Below, one piece after another: positions 15,985 through 24,744 of a stretch of 57,832 nt of DNA; within the stretch, counting starts at the first letter, position 1; every line of letters starts with the position of its first letter. Location: NCBI GenBank assembly GCA_965216225.1, contig CBDCFF010000018.1, forward strand, positions 1 to 57,832, written 5' to 3'. The DNA is from 3107 sp965216225. GTDB lineage: Bacteria > Pseudomonadota > Alphaproteobacteria > Rhodobacterales > Rhodobacteraceae. The position numbers and the translations under genes were made by a program. A model generated the notes under the pieces. That model worked only from the letters and a program-made list of their open reading frames with translations, searched no databases and was not told where the DNA came from.

Positions 15985-17637
15985 ATGTCAATCAAACCAC
16001 CTCTTACGGAGTTGCCTATCGAAACGGACGATTCGGGTTTCTATAGCGGCTTCAACAAGATAGTCGCGCTGGGGTCGAAAATCGCGATCGGCCTGCTGAT
16101 CCTGTGGGCAGCCGTATGGCCCGAAAAGGCAGGCGAGGTGCTGAACGGCATCCGCGGCGCCATGGATGCAAACACCGGCGCCTGGTACATGTATGTCATG
16201 GCGTTCTACATTGTGGTCTGCGTGGTATTGGCCCTGTGGCCGGCCACCGGACGCCTGAAACTTGGCCAGCCTGACGAGAAACCGGAATTCTCGAACTTTT
16301 CCTGGTTCTCGATGATGTTCGGGGCCGGCATCGGCATCGGCATGTTGACCTATGCAACGGCCGAACCGCTGTTTCATTTCGGAACTAACCCGGAAGTGAT
16401 AAAGGGCATTACCGAAGGCAACACTGCCGAAAACGTCCGCTCGGCCTACAAGTGGTCGTTCCTGCACTGGGGTTTCTCTGCCTGGGGTTGCTACGCGGTT
16501 GTCGGTCTGGCGCTGGGTTTCTTCAGCTATTCGCGCGGGCTGCCGCTGACCATTCGTTCCGGTCTGGCTCCGATCCTCGGAAAATCACTCTCGGGGCCGG
16601 TGGGCCATGTGATCGACATCGTCTCGGTAATCGCGACCATTCTGGGCGTATCGGTGACGCTGGGCCTGGGCGTGTCCCAGTTTGCCTCCGGCGTTTTCAA
16701 CATCACCGGCGCGAACTGGATGATGAATGCAGAGGGCGACCCGACCAATGGCGCGATGATCCTGGCGCTTGGCATCGTGATGCTGGCCTCGACACTGTCG
16801 GCGCTCTCCGGGGTCGGCAAAGGCATCAAGTGGCTGTCCAACATCAATATGGGACTGTCATTTTTCCTGCTGGCGTTCTTCCTGGTGTTCGGCTCCACGC
16901 TCTTTGCACTGAAGAGTCTGTTTGTCGGCCTGTGGGATTATCTCCTGCACCTGCCGGCGATGGCCGTCACGGTCTGGACAGCCGATGGAAATCCCGAAAG
17001 CGTTGTCAGCCAGCTTGCCGGATGGCAGGGCGACTGGACGATCTTCTACTGGGCATGGTGGATTGCGTTCGCGCCCTTCGTCGGCCTGTTCCTTGCACGG
17101 ATTTCGCGGGGCCGCACGTTCCGCGAATATGTGCTGGGCGCGATGATCGTGCCGTCGCTGATGTGCTTCATCTGGTTCACCTTCGCCGGTGGCACGGCGA
17201 TTGACCTGACCCTGAACGGCGGCGCAGGCGATGCAATCACCAGCGCTGGCATTTCCTCGCAGCTCTTTGCGATGATCAACTACATGCTGTCGCCAACCCT
17301 GGCGCTTCTGATGTCGATCATCATCGTCGTTCTGCTGCTGACCTATCTGGTGACTTCCGCAGACTCCGCTGTTCTGATCATCAACACCATCGCGGCGGGC
17401 GGCGATGCGCGTCAGAAACCCAGGGTGCATATTATCGTTTGGGGCGCGGCCTTGACGCTGGTGATCGGAACACTGTTGCTGGCTGGCGGTCTGGATGCGA
17501 TCTACACAGCCATGATCATCGGTGCGCTGCCCTTCTCGGTCGTGATGGCGTTGATGGGCGTCGCCTTGCTCAAGGCGGTCATCCGCGACGGTATACGCTC
17601 CCGCCAGGGCGACCGGGCGCCCAGCGCGGCTGAGTAA
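15985..17637 (+). CDS. BCCT-family transporter (betaine/carnitine/choline type)
   Basis: A 550-residue secondary transporter with about twelve membrane segments. The substrate-site glycine stretch GAGIGIGM is followed by TAEPLFHF, and the family Trp block appears as YKWSFLHWGFSAWGCYA. These support import of a quaternary amine or related zwitterion such as glycine betaine, choline or possibly taurine; specificity cannot be read. The start at 15985 follows AGGAAGG; an upstream in-frame ATG at 15940 is unlikely. It stands alone, with decayed xylB upstream and no regulator nearby. The 15719-15984 gap shows only possible remnants. Confidence 0.92.
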   Translation: MSIKPPLTELPIETDDSGFYSGFNKIVALGSKIAIGLLILWAAVWPEKAGEVLNGIRGAMDANTGAWYMYVMAFYIVVCVVLALWPATGRLKLGQPDEKPEFSNFSWFSMMFGAGIGIGMLTYATAEPLFHFGTNPEVIKGITEGNTAENVRSAYKWSFLHWGFSAWGCYAVVGLALGFFSYSRGLPLTIRSGLAPILGKSLSGPVGHVIDIVSVIATILGVSVTLGLGVSQFASGVFNITGANWMMNAEGDPTNGAMILALGIVMLASTLSALSGVGKGIKWLSNINMGLSFFLLAFFLVFGSTLFALKSLFVGLWDYLLHLPAMAVTVWTADGNPESVVSQLAGWQGDWTIFYWAWWIAFAPFVGLFLARISRGRTFREYVLGAMIVPSLMCFIWFTFAGGTAIDLTLNGGAGDAITSAGISSQLFAMINYMLSPTLALLMSIIIVVLLLTYLVTSADSAVLIINTIAAGGDARQKPRVHIIVWGAALTLVIGTLLLAGGLDAIYTAMIIGALPFSVVMALMGVALLKAVIRDGIRSRQGDRAPSAAE

Positions 17638-17669
17638 AGCGCAGAATAAAGCGCGGAGTGAAACAAGGC

Positions 17670-17699
17670 TTGATCCGGGTTGTTCGCAATCCGGATCAA
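17670..17699 (+). terminator. Stem-loop after the BCCT gene
   Basis: Arms TTGATCCGG (17670-17678) and CCGGATCAA (17691-17699) lie 33 bp after the stop codon. No T-run follows, so stopping strength is uncertain. Confidence 0.5.
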
Positions 17700-17743
17700 T
17701 GACGCGGTGGAAATGACCGCCTGAAAATACCGGCCAGCCCCCC

Positions 17744-17769
17744 GGCCCCGGCCCCGGCCCCGGCCCCGG
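17744..17769. repeat. Short GGCCCC tandem repeat
   Basis: Slightly more than four units of GGCCCC lie downstream of the hemE stop, between convergent genes. It is a simple-sequence tract likely to vary in length by slippage; no function is evident. Confidence 0.7.
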
Positions 17770-17826
17770 TGCTTCGGCCTTTGCGCCGGGGTTCCGCCGT
17801 CAGGGCCGGAACGCGCAGGGGGCGGG

Positions 17827-18855
17827 TCATGCGCTGCGGATCGCCTCCAGCATCACATGCACATTGTCGGGGTCCGCGTCGGGCGTGATGCCATGCCCGA
17901 GGTTGAAGACATGCGGCCCGCCCCGCAGGGCGCGAACGATGGATCGAGTTTCCTCGACCAGCGCCCGCCCGCCGCTTACCATGTGATGCGGGGCGAGATT
18001 GCCCTGCACACAGCCATCGGGCTGCACATGCGTTGCGGCCCAATCGGGCGTCACCGAATCGTCCAGCGCCACACAATCCGCGCCGGTCGCCCTGGCAAAG
18101 CCCGCATAGCCCGGCCCCGCCTGCCGCGGAAAGGCAATCGCCGACACGCCGGGGTGGCGGGTTCCGAGTTCCCCGATGATCCGTCTGACAGGGGCCACGG
18201 CGTAATCCCGAAAATCCTGCGCGTTCAGGGAACCGGCCCAACTGTCAAACAGCTTCACCACCTCGGCCCCGGCAGCGATCTGGGCAGAGAGATATTCGAT
18301 CGTGGCCCCGGTGATCCGGTCCATCAGGGCATCGAAACCTGCGCGATTGCCATTCTTGAACATGTGCGCCGGACCCTGACCGGGCATTCCGCGCCCGGCG
18401 ATCATGTAGGTGGCAACCGTCCACGGCGCGCCCGCAAAGCCGATCAGGGCGGTGTCTTCCGGCAGTTCGCGCGACAGGATGCGGACGGTCTCATAGACCG
18501 GGGCCAGCGTTTCATGCACGGCTTCGGCGGGTCTCAGGGCCGCAACCTCCTGCGGCGTCGTCACCGTGGACAGGCGCGGGCCTTCGCCGGTCACGAACCA
18601 CAGATCGGCGCCCAGCGCCTGCGGGATCAGAAGAATATCGGCAAAGAGGATGGCCGCGTCGAACCCATACCGGCGGATGGGTTGCAAGGTGACTTCCGCC
18701 GCCAGATCGGGCGTATAGCACAGCGACAGGAAATCGCCCGCCTGCGCCCGCGTGGCGCGGTATTCCGGCAGATAGCGCCCCGCCTGACGCATCATCCACA
18801 CCGGCGGCGTGTGCTGTTTTTCGCCAGCCAGCGCCCTGAGCAGTTTCTTGGTCAT
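17827..18855 (-). CDS. hemE: Uroporphyrinogen decarboxylase
   Basis: A 342-residue cytoplasmic enzyme that removes four acetate carboxyls from uroporphyrinogen III to give coproporphyrinogen III in heme and chlorophyll synthesis. The family N-terminal signature PVWMMRQAGRYLPEYR (residues 18-33) holds the substrate-binding Arg residues. FADILLIPQALG (near 70-82) carries the key Asp, and GFAGAPWTVATYMI and NLGHGI near the end are conserved. Length is typical. It is divergent from hemC across 100 bp, an arrangement that would let one promoter region serve both tetrapyrrole genes. Confidence 0.96.
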   Translation of the reverse strand: MTKKLLRALAGEKQHTPPVWMMRQAGRYLPEYRATRAQAGDFLSLCYTPDLAAEVTLQPIRRYGFDAAILFADILLIPQALGADLWFVTGEGPRLSTVTTPQEVAALRPAEAVHETLAPVYETVRILSRELPEDTALIGFAGAPWTVATYMIAGRGMPGQGPAHMFKNGNRAGFDALMDRITGATIEYLSAQIAAGAEVVKLFDSWAGSLNAQDFRDYAVAPVRRIIGELGTRHPGVSAIAFPRQAGPGYAGFARATGADCVALDDSVTPDWAATHVQPDGCVQGNLAPHHMVSGGRALVEETRSIVRALRGGPHVFNLGHGITPDADPDNVHVMLEAIRSA

Positions 18856-18955
18856 GCGGTCGGCTCCCTGTCCTGCGGCGCCTCGTCCCGTGCAGAAGGC
18901 GGGATGTCAAGTCAATGGGCGTTGCAACGGCATTTTGCCGCGATAAAAGGGGGGC

Positions 18956-19903
18956 ATGACATTGAACCTGCCCACCCCGGCCGCGCCGTTGAAAATCGGC
19001 ACCAGAGGCTCCCCTCTGGCGTTGGCGCAGGCGCATGAAACGCGCGACCGTCTGGCGGCGGCGTTCGACCTGCCGGGCCAGGCGTTCAGGATCGTGGCGA
19101 TCAGAACCACCGGCGACCGCATTCAGGATCGGTCCCTGAAGGAGATCGGCGGCAAGGGGCTGTTCACCAGGGAGATCGAAGAGGCGCTGTTGTCCGGCGT
19201 CATCGACATCGCCGTGCATTCGATGAAGGACATGCCGGTGCATCAGCCCGAGGGGCTGATCCTTGACACCTGTCTGCCGCGCGAGGATGCGCGCGATGCG
19301 TTCGTTTCCCCCCATGTCAGGGCCATTGCCGAACTGCCAGAGGGCGCGACGGCCGGCACCTCCAGCCTGCGCCGCCGGGCGCAGCTTCTGAACCGGCGTC
19401 CCGATCTGAAAGTGGTGGCGTTCCGCGGCAATGTGCAAAGCCGGCTGCGCAAGCTGCAAGAGGGCGTCGCGGTGGCGACCTTCCTTGCCATGGCGGGGCT
19501 GAACCGGCTGGGGAATCCGGATGTGCCGATGACCCCGATCACGGTTGATGACATGCTGCCCGCCGTTGCGCAGGGCGCGATCGGAATCGGGCGGCGCGAC
19601 AGCGACAGCCATGCGGCAGACATGCTTTCGGCCATTCATGACGCGCCAACCGGGCAGCGGTTGCTGGCGGAGCGCGCGTTTCTTGCCGCTCTGGACGGAT
19701 CATGCGCGACCCCCATCGCCGGATTGGCGGTGCTGGAGGGCGATACGATCAGACTGCGCGGTGAAATCCTGCGGCCTGATGGCTCGGAACGCCTTGTGGA
19801 AGAAGGTTCCGCCCCGATTGAAGACGGGGCAGAGCTTGGGCGCGGGCTTGCCGGCGATCTGCTGGCGCGCGCGCCCCATGGGTTCTTCGACTGGCGGGGC
19901 TGA
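18956..19903 (+). CDS. hemC: Porphobilinogen deaminase (hydroxymethylbilane synthase)
   Basis: A 315-residue cytoplasmic enzyme joining four porphobilinogens into hydroxymethylbilane. Seen are KIGTRGSPLALAQAHE (residues 13-28), the catalytic Asp segment DIAVHSMKDMPV, the Arg-rich cofactor region GTSSLRRRAQL, and the Cys that anchors the dipyrromethane cofactor in DGSCATPIAGLA (near 245). The start follows AGGGGGGC. It diverges from hemE and converges on znuA, with only 20 bp between stops. Full length. Confidence 0.96.
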   Translation: MTLNLPTPAAPLKIGTRGSPLALAQAHETRDRLAAAFDLPGQAFRIVAIRTTGDRIQDRSLKEIGGKGLFTREIEEALLSGVIDIAVHSMKDMPVHQPEGLILDTCLPREDARDAFVSPHVRAIAELPEGATAGTSSLRRRAQLLNRRPDLKVVAFRGNVQSRLRKLQEGVAVATFLAMAGLNRLGNPDVPMTPITVDDMLPAVAQGAIGIGRRDSDSHAADMLSAIHDAPTGQRLLAERAFLAALDGSCATPIAGLAVLEGDTIRLRGEILRPDGSERLVEEGSAPIEDGAELGRGLAGDLLARAPHGFFDWRG

Positions 19904-19923
19904 TGCCCGGTCATTCGGCGCGG

Positions 19924-20841
19924 TCATTCGTCTGTGCAGGATCGTATCGCGGCCGCCATTTTCCCAAGCAGTTCCCCGTAGAGTTCCGGCCCCGGTTCCA
20001 GTTCAACCCCGAGCGGGTCGAGCTGCTCTACCCGAATATCCGCACCCTTCGTCAATGACAGCAACAGTTTCGGGTCATGCCCGGGCTCTCTGAAAACGCA
20101 GCGGATGCGGCCCGAACGAAAGAGGTTCTGCAATGCCGCGATCCGCGCGGCGCCGGGTGCCGCCGCGTCCGTTTTGCGCAGATAGCCCAGGAAATGCAGA
20201 CCGAACCGGGCTTCGAAATGACCATAGGCATCGTGCAGAGCAATTCCCGGAATCCCTTCGATACCGCTCAGTTCCGCCTTGATCCTGCGGATCAGGGTTT
20301 CGGTGTCGGCGCGCGCCGACCTTGCATTCGCGCGGTAAATCCCGGCATGGGCGGGATCGAGCTGCGCAAGCTGTTCCGCGATGTGTTCCAGCCATGTCGC
20401 GGCATTGTCGGGGTCAAGCCAGGCATGGGGGTCTGCGCCGTGGCGTTCATGCGCACGGTTCCGGTCTTCTTCCCGACCTTCTTTCCGATCATCATGATCC
20501 GAATCCCCGCGATTCGTTCCCGCAACCGCAAGCAGTTCCAGATGATGCGAATCCGGGGCGATCGTTTCGATTGCGGCGCTCAGCCAGGGGGTCAGATCTT
20601 CCCCCATCCAGATGATCAGATCCGCCTCGGAAAGCGTGCGCGCCTGGCTCGGGCGCAGTTGAAAACCGTGTGGATCGTCCTGCCCCGACAGCAACAGTTC
20701 AGGAGGCATCCCACGATCCCCCAGAACCTGTGAGACCAGCGAATGCACGGGCGGAATATCGGTTACAATCCCGAGCGGGTCCGCAAATGCGGTCTGGGTC
20801 ATGGAAAACAGGGCGCCGATGAGGAGAGGCACTTTTTTCAT
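19924..20841 (-). CDS. znuA: Zinc ABC transporter substrate-binding protein
   Basis: The periplasmic zinc receptor of the ZnuABC importer, 305 residues from the start at 20841. The signal peptide is MKKVPLLIGALFSMTQTAFA. Zinc ligands appear as His in IPPVHSLV, then a charged His-rich loop (HDDRKEGREEDRNRAHERHG, residues 117-136), HAW shortly after, and HDAYGHFEARFG. The loop is typical of ZnuA but holds fewer His residues than many. The longer frame to 20922 would cross the zur promoter, so it is rejected. It is divergent from zur-znuC-znuB and shares a Zur-like operator with it. Confidence 0.94.
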   Translation of the reverse strand: MKKVPLLIGALFSMTQTAFADPLGIVTDIPPVHSLVSQVLGDRGMPPELLLSGQDDPHGFQLRPSQARTLSEADLIIWMGEDLTPWLSAAIETIAPDSHHLELLAVAGTNRGDSDHDDRKEGREEDRNRAHERHGADPHAWLDPDNAATWLEHIAEQLAQLDPAHAGIYRANARSARADTETLIRRIKAELSGIEGIPGIALHDAYGHFEARFGLHFLGYLRKTDAAAPGAARIAALQNLFRSGRIRCVFREPGHDPKLLLSLTKGADIRVEQLDPLGVELEPGPELYGELLGKMAAAIRSCTDE

Positions 20842-20881
20842 TGCCGGTGTTGCCGCAGTCCTGATTGTGATGGAATATGAA

Positions 20882-20898
20882 ATGTGATAGTATAACAT
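20882..20898. promoter_or_regulatory. Zur-box candidate between znuA and zur
   Basis: ATGTGATAGTATAACAT is a 17-base imperfect palindrome of the GTTATA-N-TATAAC type used by proteobacterial Zur. It ends one base before the zur start codon (20900) and lies 41 bp upstream of znuA, so bound Zur could block both genes. The single mismatch lies in the left half. Confidence 0.65.
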
Positions 20899-20899
20899 C

Positions 20900-21406
20900 A
20901 TGGATATTGCAATGGCGAACAAGGCCCCGCAACCGCTTGCGTTCCGTCCGCATGATCATGACATCTGTTGTTCCGATGTGCTTCTTCGGGCAGAGAAGCG
21001 CGCCGGGGATACGGACCTGCGTCTGACCCCGGTTCGCCGCCGCACACTGGAAATTCTGCTTGAGGCGCATCAGGCGATGGGGGCATATGAGGTGCTGGAG
21101 CGGCTGGCGGCAGACGGTTTCGGCAGCCAGCCGCCGGTTGTCTACCGGGCCCTGGATTTTCTCGTGGAACACGGGTTTGCGCATCGCATCCGGCGTCTGA
21201 ACGCCTTTGCCGCTTGTACGCATCCCGATGAATCGCATCGGCCGATGTTCCTGATCTGCAACTCTTGCGATCTGGTGGCAGAGATGGATGCCGCGACAGT
21301 CCAGGCCGATGTCAGGCGGAGCGCCGGAACGTCGGGATTTGAGGTCGAACAGATGAATCTGGAAGCGGTCGGCCTGTGTCCCGCCTGTCTGGGGGCAGTG
21401 GGATGA
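20900..21406 (+). CDS. zur: Zinc uptake regulator, Fur family
   Basis: A 168-residue zinc-sensing repressor. The N-terminal winged helix (LTPVRRRTLEILLEAHQAMG, then PVVYRALDFLVEHGFAHRI) is followed by the dimerisation domain with the structural zinc pairs CNSC and CPAC. The His/Cys-rich start (PHDHDICC) is usual for Zur. It is first in zur-znuC-znuB and overlaps znuC by 4 bp (ATGA). An alternative start at 20912 would clear the operator. Its direct contact with the 20882-20898 palindrome is inferred from location and family. Confidence 0.93.
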   Translation: MDIAMANKAPQPLAFRPHDHDICCSDVLLRAEKRAGDTDLRLTPVRRRTLEILLEAHQAMGAYEVLERLAADGFGSQPPVVYRALDFLVEHGFAHRIRRLNAFAACTHPDESHRPMFLICNSCDLVAEMDAATVQADVRRSAGTSGFEVEQMNLEAVGLCPACLGAVG

Positions 21407-22164
21407 GCCTTATTGCGGCGCGTGGCCTCTGTGCCGGTTTCGGCGATTCGTGCGTCCTGTCGAATGTCGATCTCGGTATCGAACCCGGCGAAATCGTCAC
21501 CGTCGTCGGGCCGAACGGGTCTGGCAAATCCACCCTGATCAAAACCCTGCTGGGTGCGCTGCCCCCGCAGGCTGGCTCTGTCGTGACCCGGCCGGGATTG
21601 CGCATCGGATATGTGCCACAGCGCATGTTCGTGGACTCCACGATGCCGATGACCGTGAACCGCTTTCTGTGCCTGCCGCTTCGGCAACCGGCAGAGCGTC
21701 GGACGGCTGTGCTGGTTCGCGTCGGCGTTCCGGGCGTGCAGGGGCAGCAGATGTCTTCGCTGTCCGGCGGCCAGTTTCAGCGCGTTCTTCTGGCCCGGGC
21801 CCTGCTGTCCGGCCCGCAGCTTCTGATCATGGATGAGCCGACGCAGGGGATGGATCAGCCGGGGACCGCCAGCTTCTACAGGCTGATCGAGGAAGTGCGG
21901 CGCGACACCGGCTGCGCCATTCTGATGGTCAGCCATGACCTGCATGTGGTCATGAGCGCGTCTGACCGGGTGATCTGCCTGAACGGCCATATCTGCTGTG
22001 AGGGCACCCCCACCGTGGTCTCTGCCGCGCCGGAATATCGGGCGCTGTTCGGGCATGGAACCGGCGGGGCGCTGGCGCTCTATCAGCATGAACATGACCA
22101 CAGTCATGACGGGGTGCGCGACGGCGACGCGGGAAAGAAGGAAACGGTCGCCCATGCTGGATGA
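21403..22164 (+). CDS. znuC: Zinc ABC transporter ATP-binding protein
   Basis: A 253-residue ATPase that powers zinc import. Walker A is GPNGSGKST (residues 36-44), the Q-loop is GYVPQRM, the ABC signature is LSGGQFQRVLLARALL (near 120), Walker B is LLIMDEPTQGMD and the switch His is in SHDLHVV. The C-terminal tail has a short His cluster (HEHDHSHD), common in ZnuC and possibly metal-handling. The start at 21403 overlaps the zur stop, and the end overlaps znuB. Full length. Confidence 0.95.
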   Translation: MSLIAARGLCAGFGDSCVLSNVDLGIEPGEIVTVVGPNGSGKSTLIKTLLGALPPQAGSVVTRPGLRIGYVPQRMFVDSTMPMTVNRFLCLPLRQPAERRTAVLVRVGVPGVQGQQMSSLSGGQFQRVLLARALLSGPQLLIMDEPTQGMDQPGTASFYRLIEEVRRDTGCAILMVSHDLHVVMSASDRVICLNGHICCEGTPTVVSAAPEYRALFGHGTGGALALYQHEHDHSHDGVRDGDAGKKETVAHAG

Positions 22165-22960
22165 TTTCCTGATCCGGGCAGGGCTGGCGGGGCTGGGGAT
22201 GGCCGTGGCGGCAGGGCCGCTGGGGTGTTTCGTGGTCTGGCGGCGGATGGCGTATATCGGGGATGCGGCAGCCCATGCGGCAGTGCTTGGGGTGGCGCTG
22301 TCCTTCGGTTTTTCGATCTCGATCCCTGCCGGCGTTCTGGCGGCGGCAATGGCCATGGCGGTGATGGTGTCGGCGCTGTCTCACCGGGGACATGCGCTGG
22401 ACACGATACTGGGTGTGCTCGCCCATTCGGCGCTGGCCCTGGGACTGATCGCGATCAGTTTTCTCGACAATGTGCGCATTGATCTGAACGCTTATCTGTT
22501 CGGCGATATTCTTGCCGTTGGCCGGGCCGACATTGCGGTGATCTGGGGCGGCGCCGGGGTGGTGCTGGCATTGCTTTGCTGGCGCTGGTCGGCGCTTTTG
22601 ACCGCGTCGCTCAATCCGGAACTGGCCCGCGCCGCCGGGTTCGACCCGCGACGGGAGGAGCTTGTCCTGACCGTCGCGCTTGCCGTCGTGGTCGCCGTCG
22701 CGATCAAGATCGTGGGCGCCCTGCTGATTGCCGCCATGCTGATCATTCCCGCAGCGGCGGCCAGGGGTTTCGCCGCAACGCCGGAGGGCATGGCGATTAC
22801 CGCCGCAGCGCTGGGCGGAATGTCGGTTCTGGGCGGCCTGTGGATCTCGCTCGCCCACGACACGCCGACAGGGCCAAGCATAGTGGCGACGGCGGTGTTG
22901 TGGTTTGTGCTCTCGTTGCTGGCAGGGGTGGTTGCGCGGTGGGCGCGGCGGCGCGCCTGA
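22154..22960 (+). CDS. znuB: Zinc ABC transporter permease
   Basis: A 268-residue membrane channel of the ABC-3 family with seven or eight hydrophobic segments. RRMAYIGDAAAHAAVLGVAL (residues 30-49) is the family signature, and KIVGALLIAAMLIIPAAAA is the typical late segment. The start at 22154 sits within the last codons of znuC, so the two are translationally coupled. The end lies 8 bp from the convergent soeC stop. It completes a full ZnuABC-Zur set. Confidence 0.95.
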   Translation: MLDDFLIRAGLAGLGMAVAAGPLGCFVVWRRMAYIGDAAAHAAVLGVALSFGFSISIPAGVLAAAMAMAVMVSALSHRGHALDTILGVLAHSALALGLIAISFLDNVRIDLNAYLFGDILAVGRADIAVIWGGAGVVLALLCWRWSALLTASLNPELARAAGFDPRREELVLTVALAVVVAVAIKIVGALLIAAMLIIPAAAARGFAATPEGMAITAAALGGMSVLGGLWISLAHDTPTGPSIVATAVLWFVLSLLAGVVARWARRRA

Positions 22961-22968
22961 CCGGGGGG

Positions 22969-23844
22969 TCACCGTTTGCCATAGTAAAGACCGGCCACAT
23001 GTTCGGCCTCGGCAAAGAACAGCCAGCGCGAAACTAGCGTGCCGCCCAGATGCAGGATGATCGCCAGCAGCACGACAGCATGGCTGCCGGGCAACAGCGT
23101 CAGCAACACCGAGGGCAGGATGCTCATCCCCTGAAGCGCGATGATGCGAAGTTTTTGCGCATGGTTGCGGCCAACCACATAGGCGAATTCCTTCAGCAGA
23201 TAACTGCTGCCGGAATGCGGCCCCTCGAACAGGCGCACCTTGCCGCGCGCGCCCAGACCGGTGGCGGTTTCAATCGTGTGGCCGCGCCTGGCAAGGCGGG
23301 CGTCGCCTTTTTTCCATGCCACCAGTTGCACCACACCCGCCAGCGCCAGCAACGCCGCCGCCAGCCGGGTCTGGCCAGAGAGCACCGCACCGCCTGCAAC
23401 GGAGACCGACAGGAAATGCGCCGTGGTCAGCGGGCTGTTCCAGCGCGGCACGGTCCCGAGCCGGGCATAGATCATCGAGGTGGCATAGACCGTGGCCAGC
23501 GACAGCGCGGCGCCCAGGGCGCCGACGACCGGCAGCCGGGTTCCGGGGAAGATGACGCCAAGCGCGTAGACCCCCATCACGATCAGCGCCAGAACGGCAA
23601 GCCAGCCTTCGCGGCTGAGCCAGCTCGTGCGCCATTGGCTGAAGGCTTTCAGCGCGCGTTCCGGGTGGCCCAGATGGAAGACGGAGGAGATCAGCCCGCC
23701 CACCGCCAGCGCATAGGCGATGAAGAAGAAACCGAAGGCGGTCCAGCCGCCTGCATCGGGATAGCCAAGACCGAGGAAAGCCAGCAGCCCGAAACCCGCG
23801 CCGGAGAGAACCGTGAAGAGGATGACCGATGGCGCCGGGTGCAT
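22969..23844 (-). CDS. soeC: Sulfite dehydrogenase membrane anchor (DmsC/SoeC family)
   Basis: A 291-residue integral membrane subunit with eight hydrophobic segments and a DmsC-type pattern (SSVFHLGHPERALKAFSQWRTSWLSREG). It anchors the SoeAB catalytic unit to the inner membrane and passes electrons to quinone. The start shares one base with the soeB stop (TGATG). DmsC-family anchors serve several enzymes; placement after soeA-soeB and next to taurine genes favours the sulfite:quinone oxidoreductase. Confidence 0.88.
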   Translation of the reverse strand: MHPAPSVILFTVLSGAGFGLLAFLGLGYPDAGGWTAFGFFFIAYALAVGGLISSVFHLGHPERALKAFSQWRTSWLSREGWLAVLALIVMGVYALGVIFPGTRLPVVGALGAALSLATVYATSMIYARLGTVPRWNSPLTTAHFLSVSVAGGAVLSGQTRLAAALLALAGVVQLVAWKKGDARLARRGHTIETATGLGARGKVRLFEGPHSGSSYLLKEFAYVVGRNHAQKLRIIALQGMSILPSVLLTLLPGSHAVVLLAIILHLGGTLVSRWLFFAEAEHVAGLYYGKR

Positions 23845-24599
23845 CAGAGTTTCTCCAGCGCCTTGTCGAGCCAGCCGAGGAAGCCGGGGAAGCCTTTGGA
23901 ATCCCCGGCGACAGGGGCTAGGAGCGGGGCGAGAATGTCGATCTCTTCCATCTCGTCCCTGGGGCGCGGGGGCAGGTATTTGTTGACCGGGCGGGTCGCC
24001 TGTTCGGGCATCAGATCCATGCCGCCACGATCCGTGACGAGCCTTGACACATCGCTGTCGGGATCGCCCAGATCGCCGAAGTGACGGGCGCCCGCCGGGC
24101 AGGTGCGGACGCAGGCGGGGATGCGGTCCTGTTCCGGCAGGTTGTCGTTATATATGCGGTCCACGCAGAGCGTGCATTTCTTCATCACGCCTTCGACCTG
24201 ATCCAGTTCGCGCGCGCCATAGGGGCAGGCCCAGGCGCAGAGGCCGCAGCCGATGCAGTCGCTCTCATTGACCAGAACGATGCCGTCCTCGACCCGCTTG
24301 TAGCTGGCGCCGGTGGGGCAGACGGTGACACAGGGCGCGTCGTCGCAATGCAGGCAGGACTTGGGGAAATGCACGGTCTGGGCGGGGCCGTTTTCCGGTG
24401 TGACCTCAAAGGTATGGACGCGGTTCAGGAAGGTGCCCGCGGGGGCGGCCCCGTAGGCATCCCGGTCGCTGAGGGGAGCGCCGTGGTTTTCGGTGTTCCA
24501 GCCCTTGCAGGAGATCACGCAGGCATGGCAGCCGACGCAGGTATCGAGGTCGATGACCAGGCCGAGCTTCTTTTCGGTTGTGGTGGGGAGGTCGGTCAT
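23844..24599 (-). CDS. soeB: Sulfite dehydrogenase iron-sulfur subunit (SoeB)
   Basis: A 251-residue protein carrying four 4Fe-4S clusters. Ferredoxin-like cysteine groups are seen in CVGCHACVISCKGW, CLHCDDAPCVTVCP, CIGCGLCAWACP and the KKCTLCVDR/PACVRTCPAGARHF pair. It relays electrons from SoeA to the SoeC anchor. The start at 24599 (MTDLPTTTEKK) is chosen because the longer frame would read through an intergenic GC-rich repeat. There is no signal peptide, consistent with the cytoplasmic SoeABC type. The stop overlaps soeC. Confidence 0.92.
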   Translation of the reverse strand: MTDLPTTTEKKLGLVIDLDTCVGCHACVISCKGWNTENHGAPLSDRDAYGAAPAGTFLNRVHTFEVTPENGPAQTVHFPKSCLHCDDAPCVTVCPTGASYKRVEDGIVLVNESDCIGCGLCAWACPYGARELDQVEGVMKKCTLCVDRIYNDNLPEQDRIPACVRTCPAGARHFGDLGDPDSDVSRLVTDRGGMDLMPEQATRPVNKYLPPRPRDEMEEIDILAPLLAPVAGDSKGFPGFLGWLDKALEKL

Positions 24600-24634
24600 T
24601 CGGGCGGGCCTTCCGGATGATGGCGGCGGCCGGA

Positions 24635-24668
24635 CCGGGGCGCTGCCCCGGACCCCGGAGTATTTCCG
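24635..24668. repeat. GC-rich hairpin plus CCCCGGAGTATTT repeat
   Basis: The fold CCGGGG-CGCTG-CCCCGG (24635-24651) is followed by ACCCCGGAGTATTTCC. From memory, such units recur between genes in Rhodobacteraceae. Here it sits inside the soe operon, in the 145-bp gap between soeA and soeB, where it could alter message stability or reduce read-through. Confidence 0.45.
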
Positions 24669-24744
24669 CAAAGAAGAAGGGAGGGGCGCTTTTCGCCCTC
24701 TGCATCGCATCGGTATGGCGCCGGTATCGTGGTGGTGCGGCGCA

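Noticed and set aside
17744..17769. CRISPR-like or minisatellite array near hemE
   Set aside because: Only four six-base GGCCCC units with no spacers. No CRISPR array is visible anywhere in the window.
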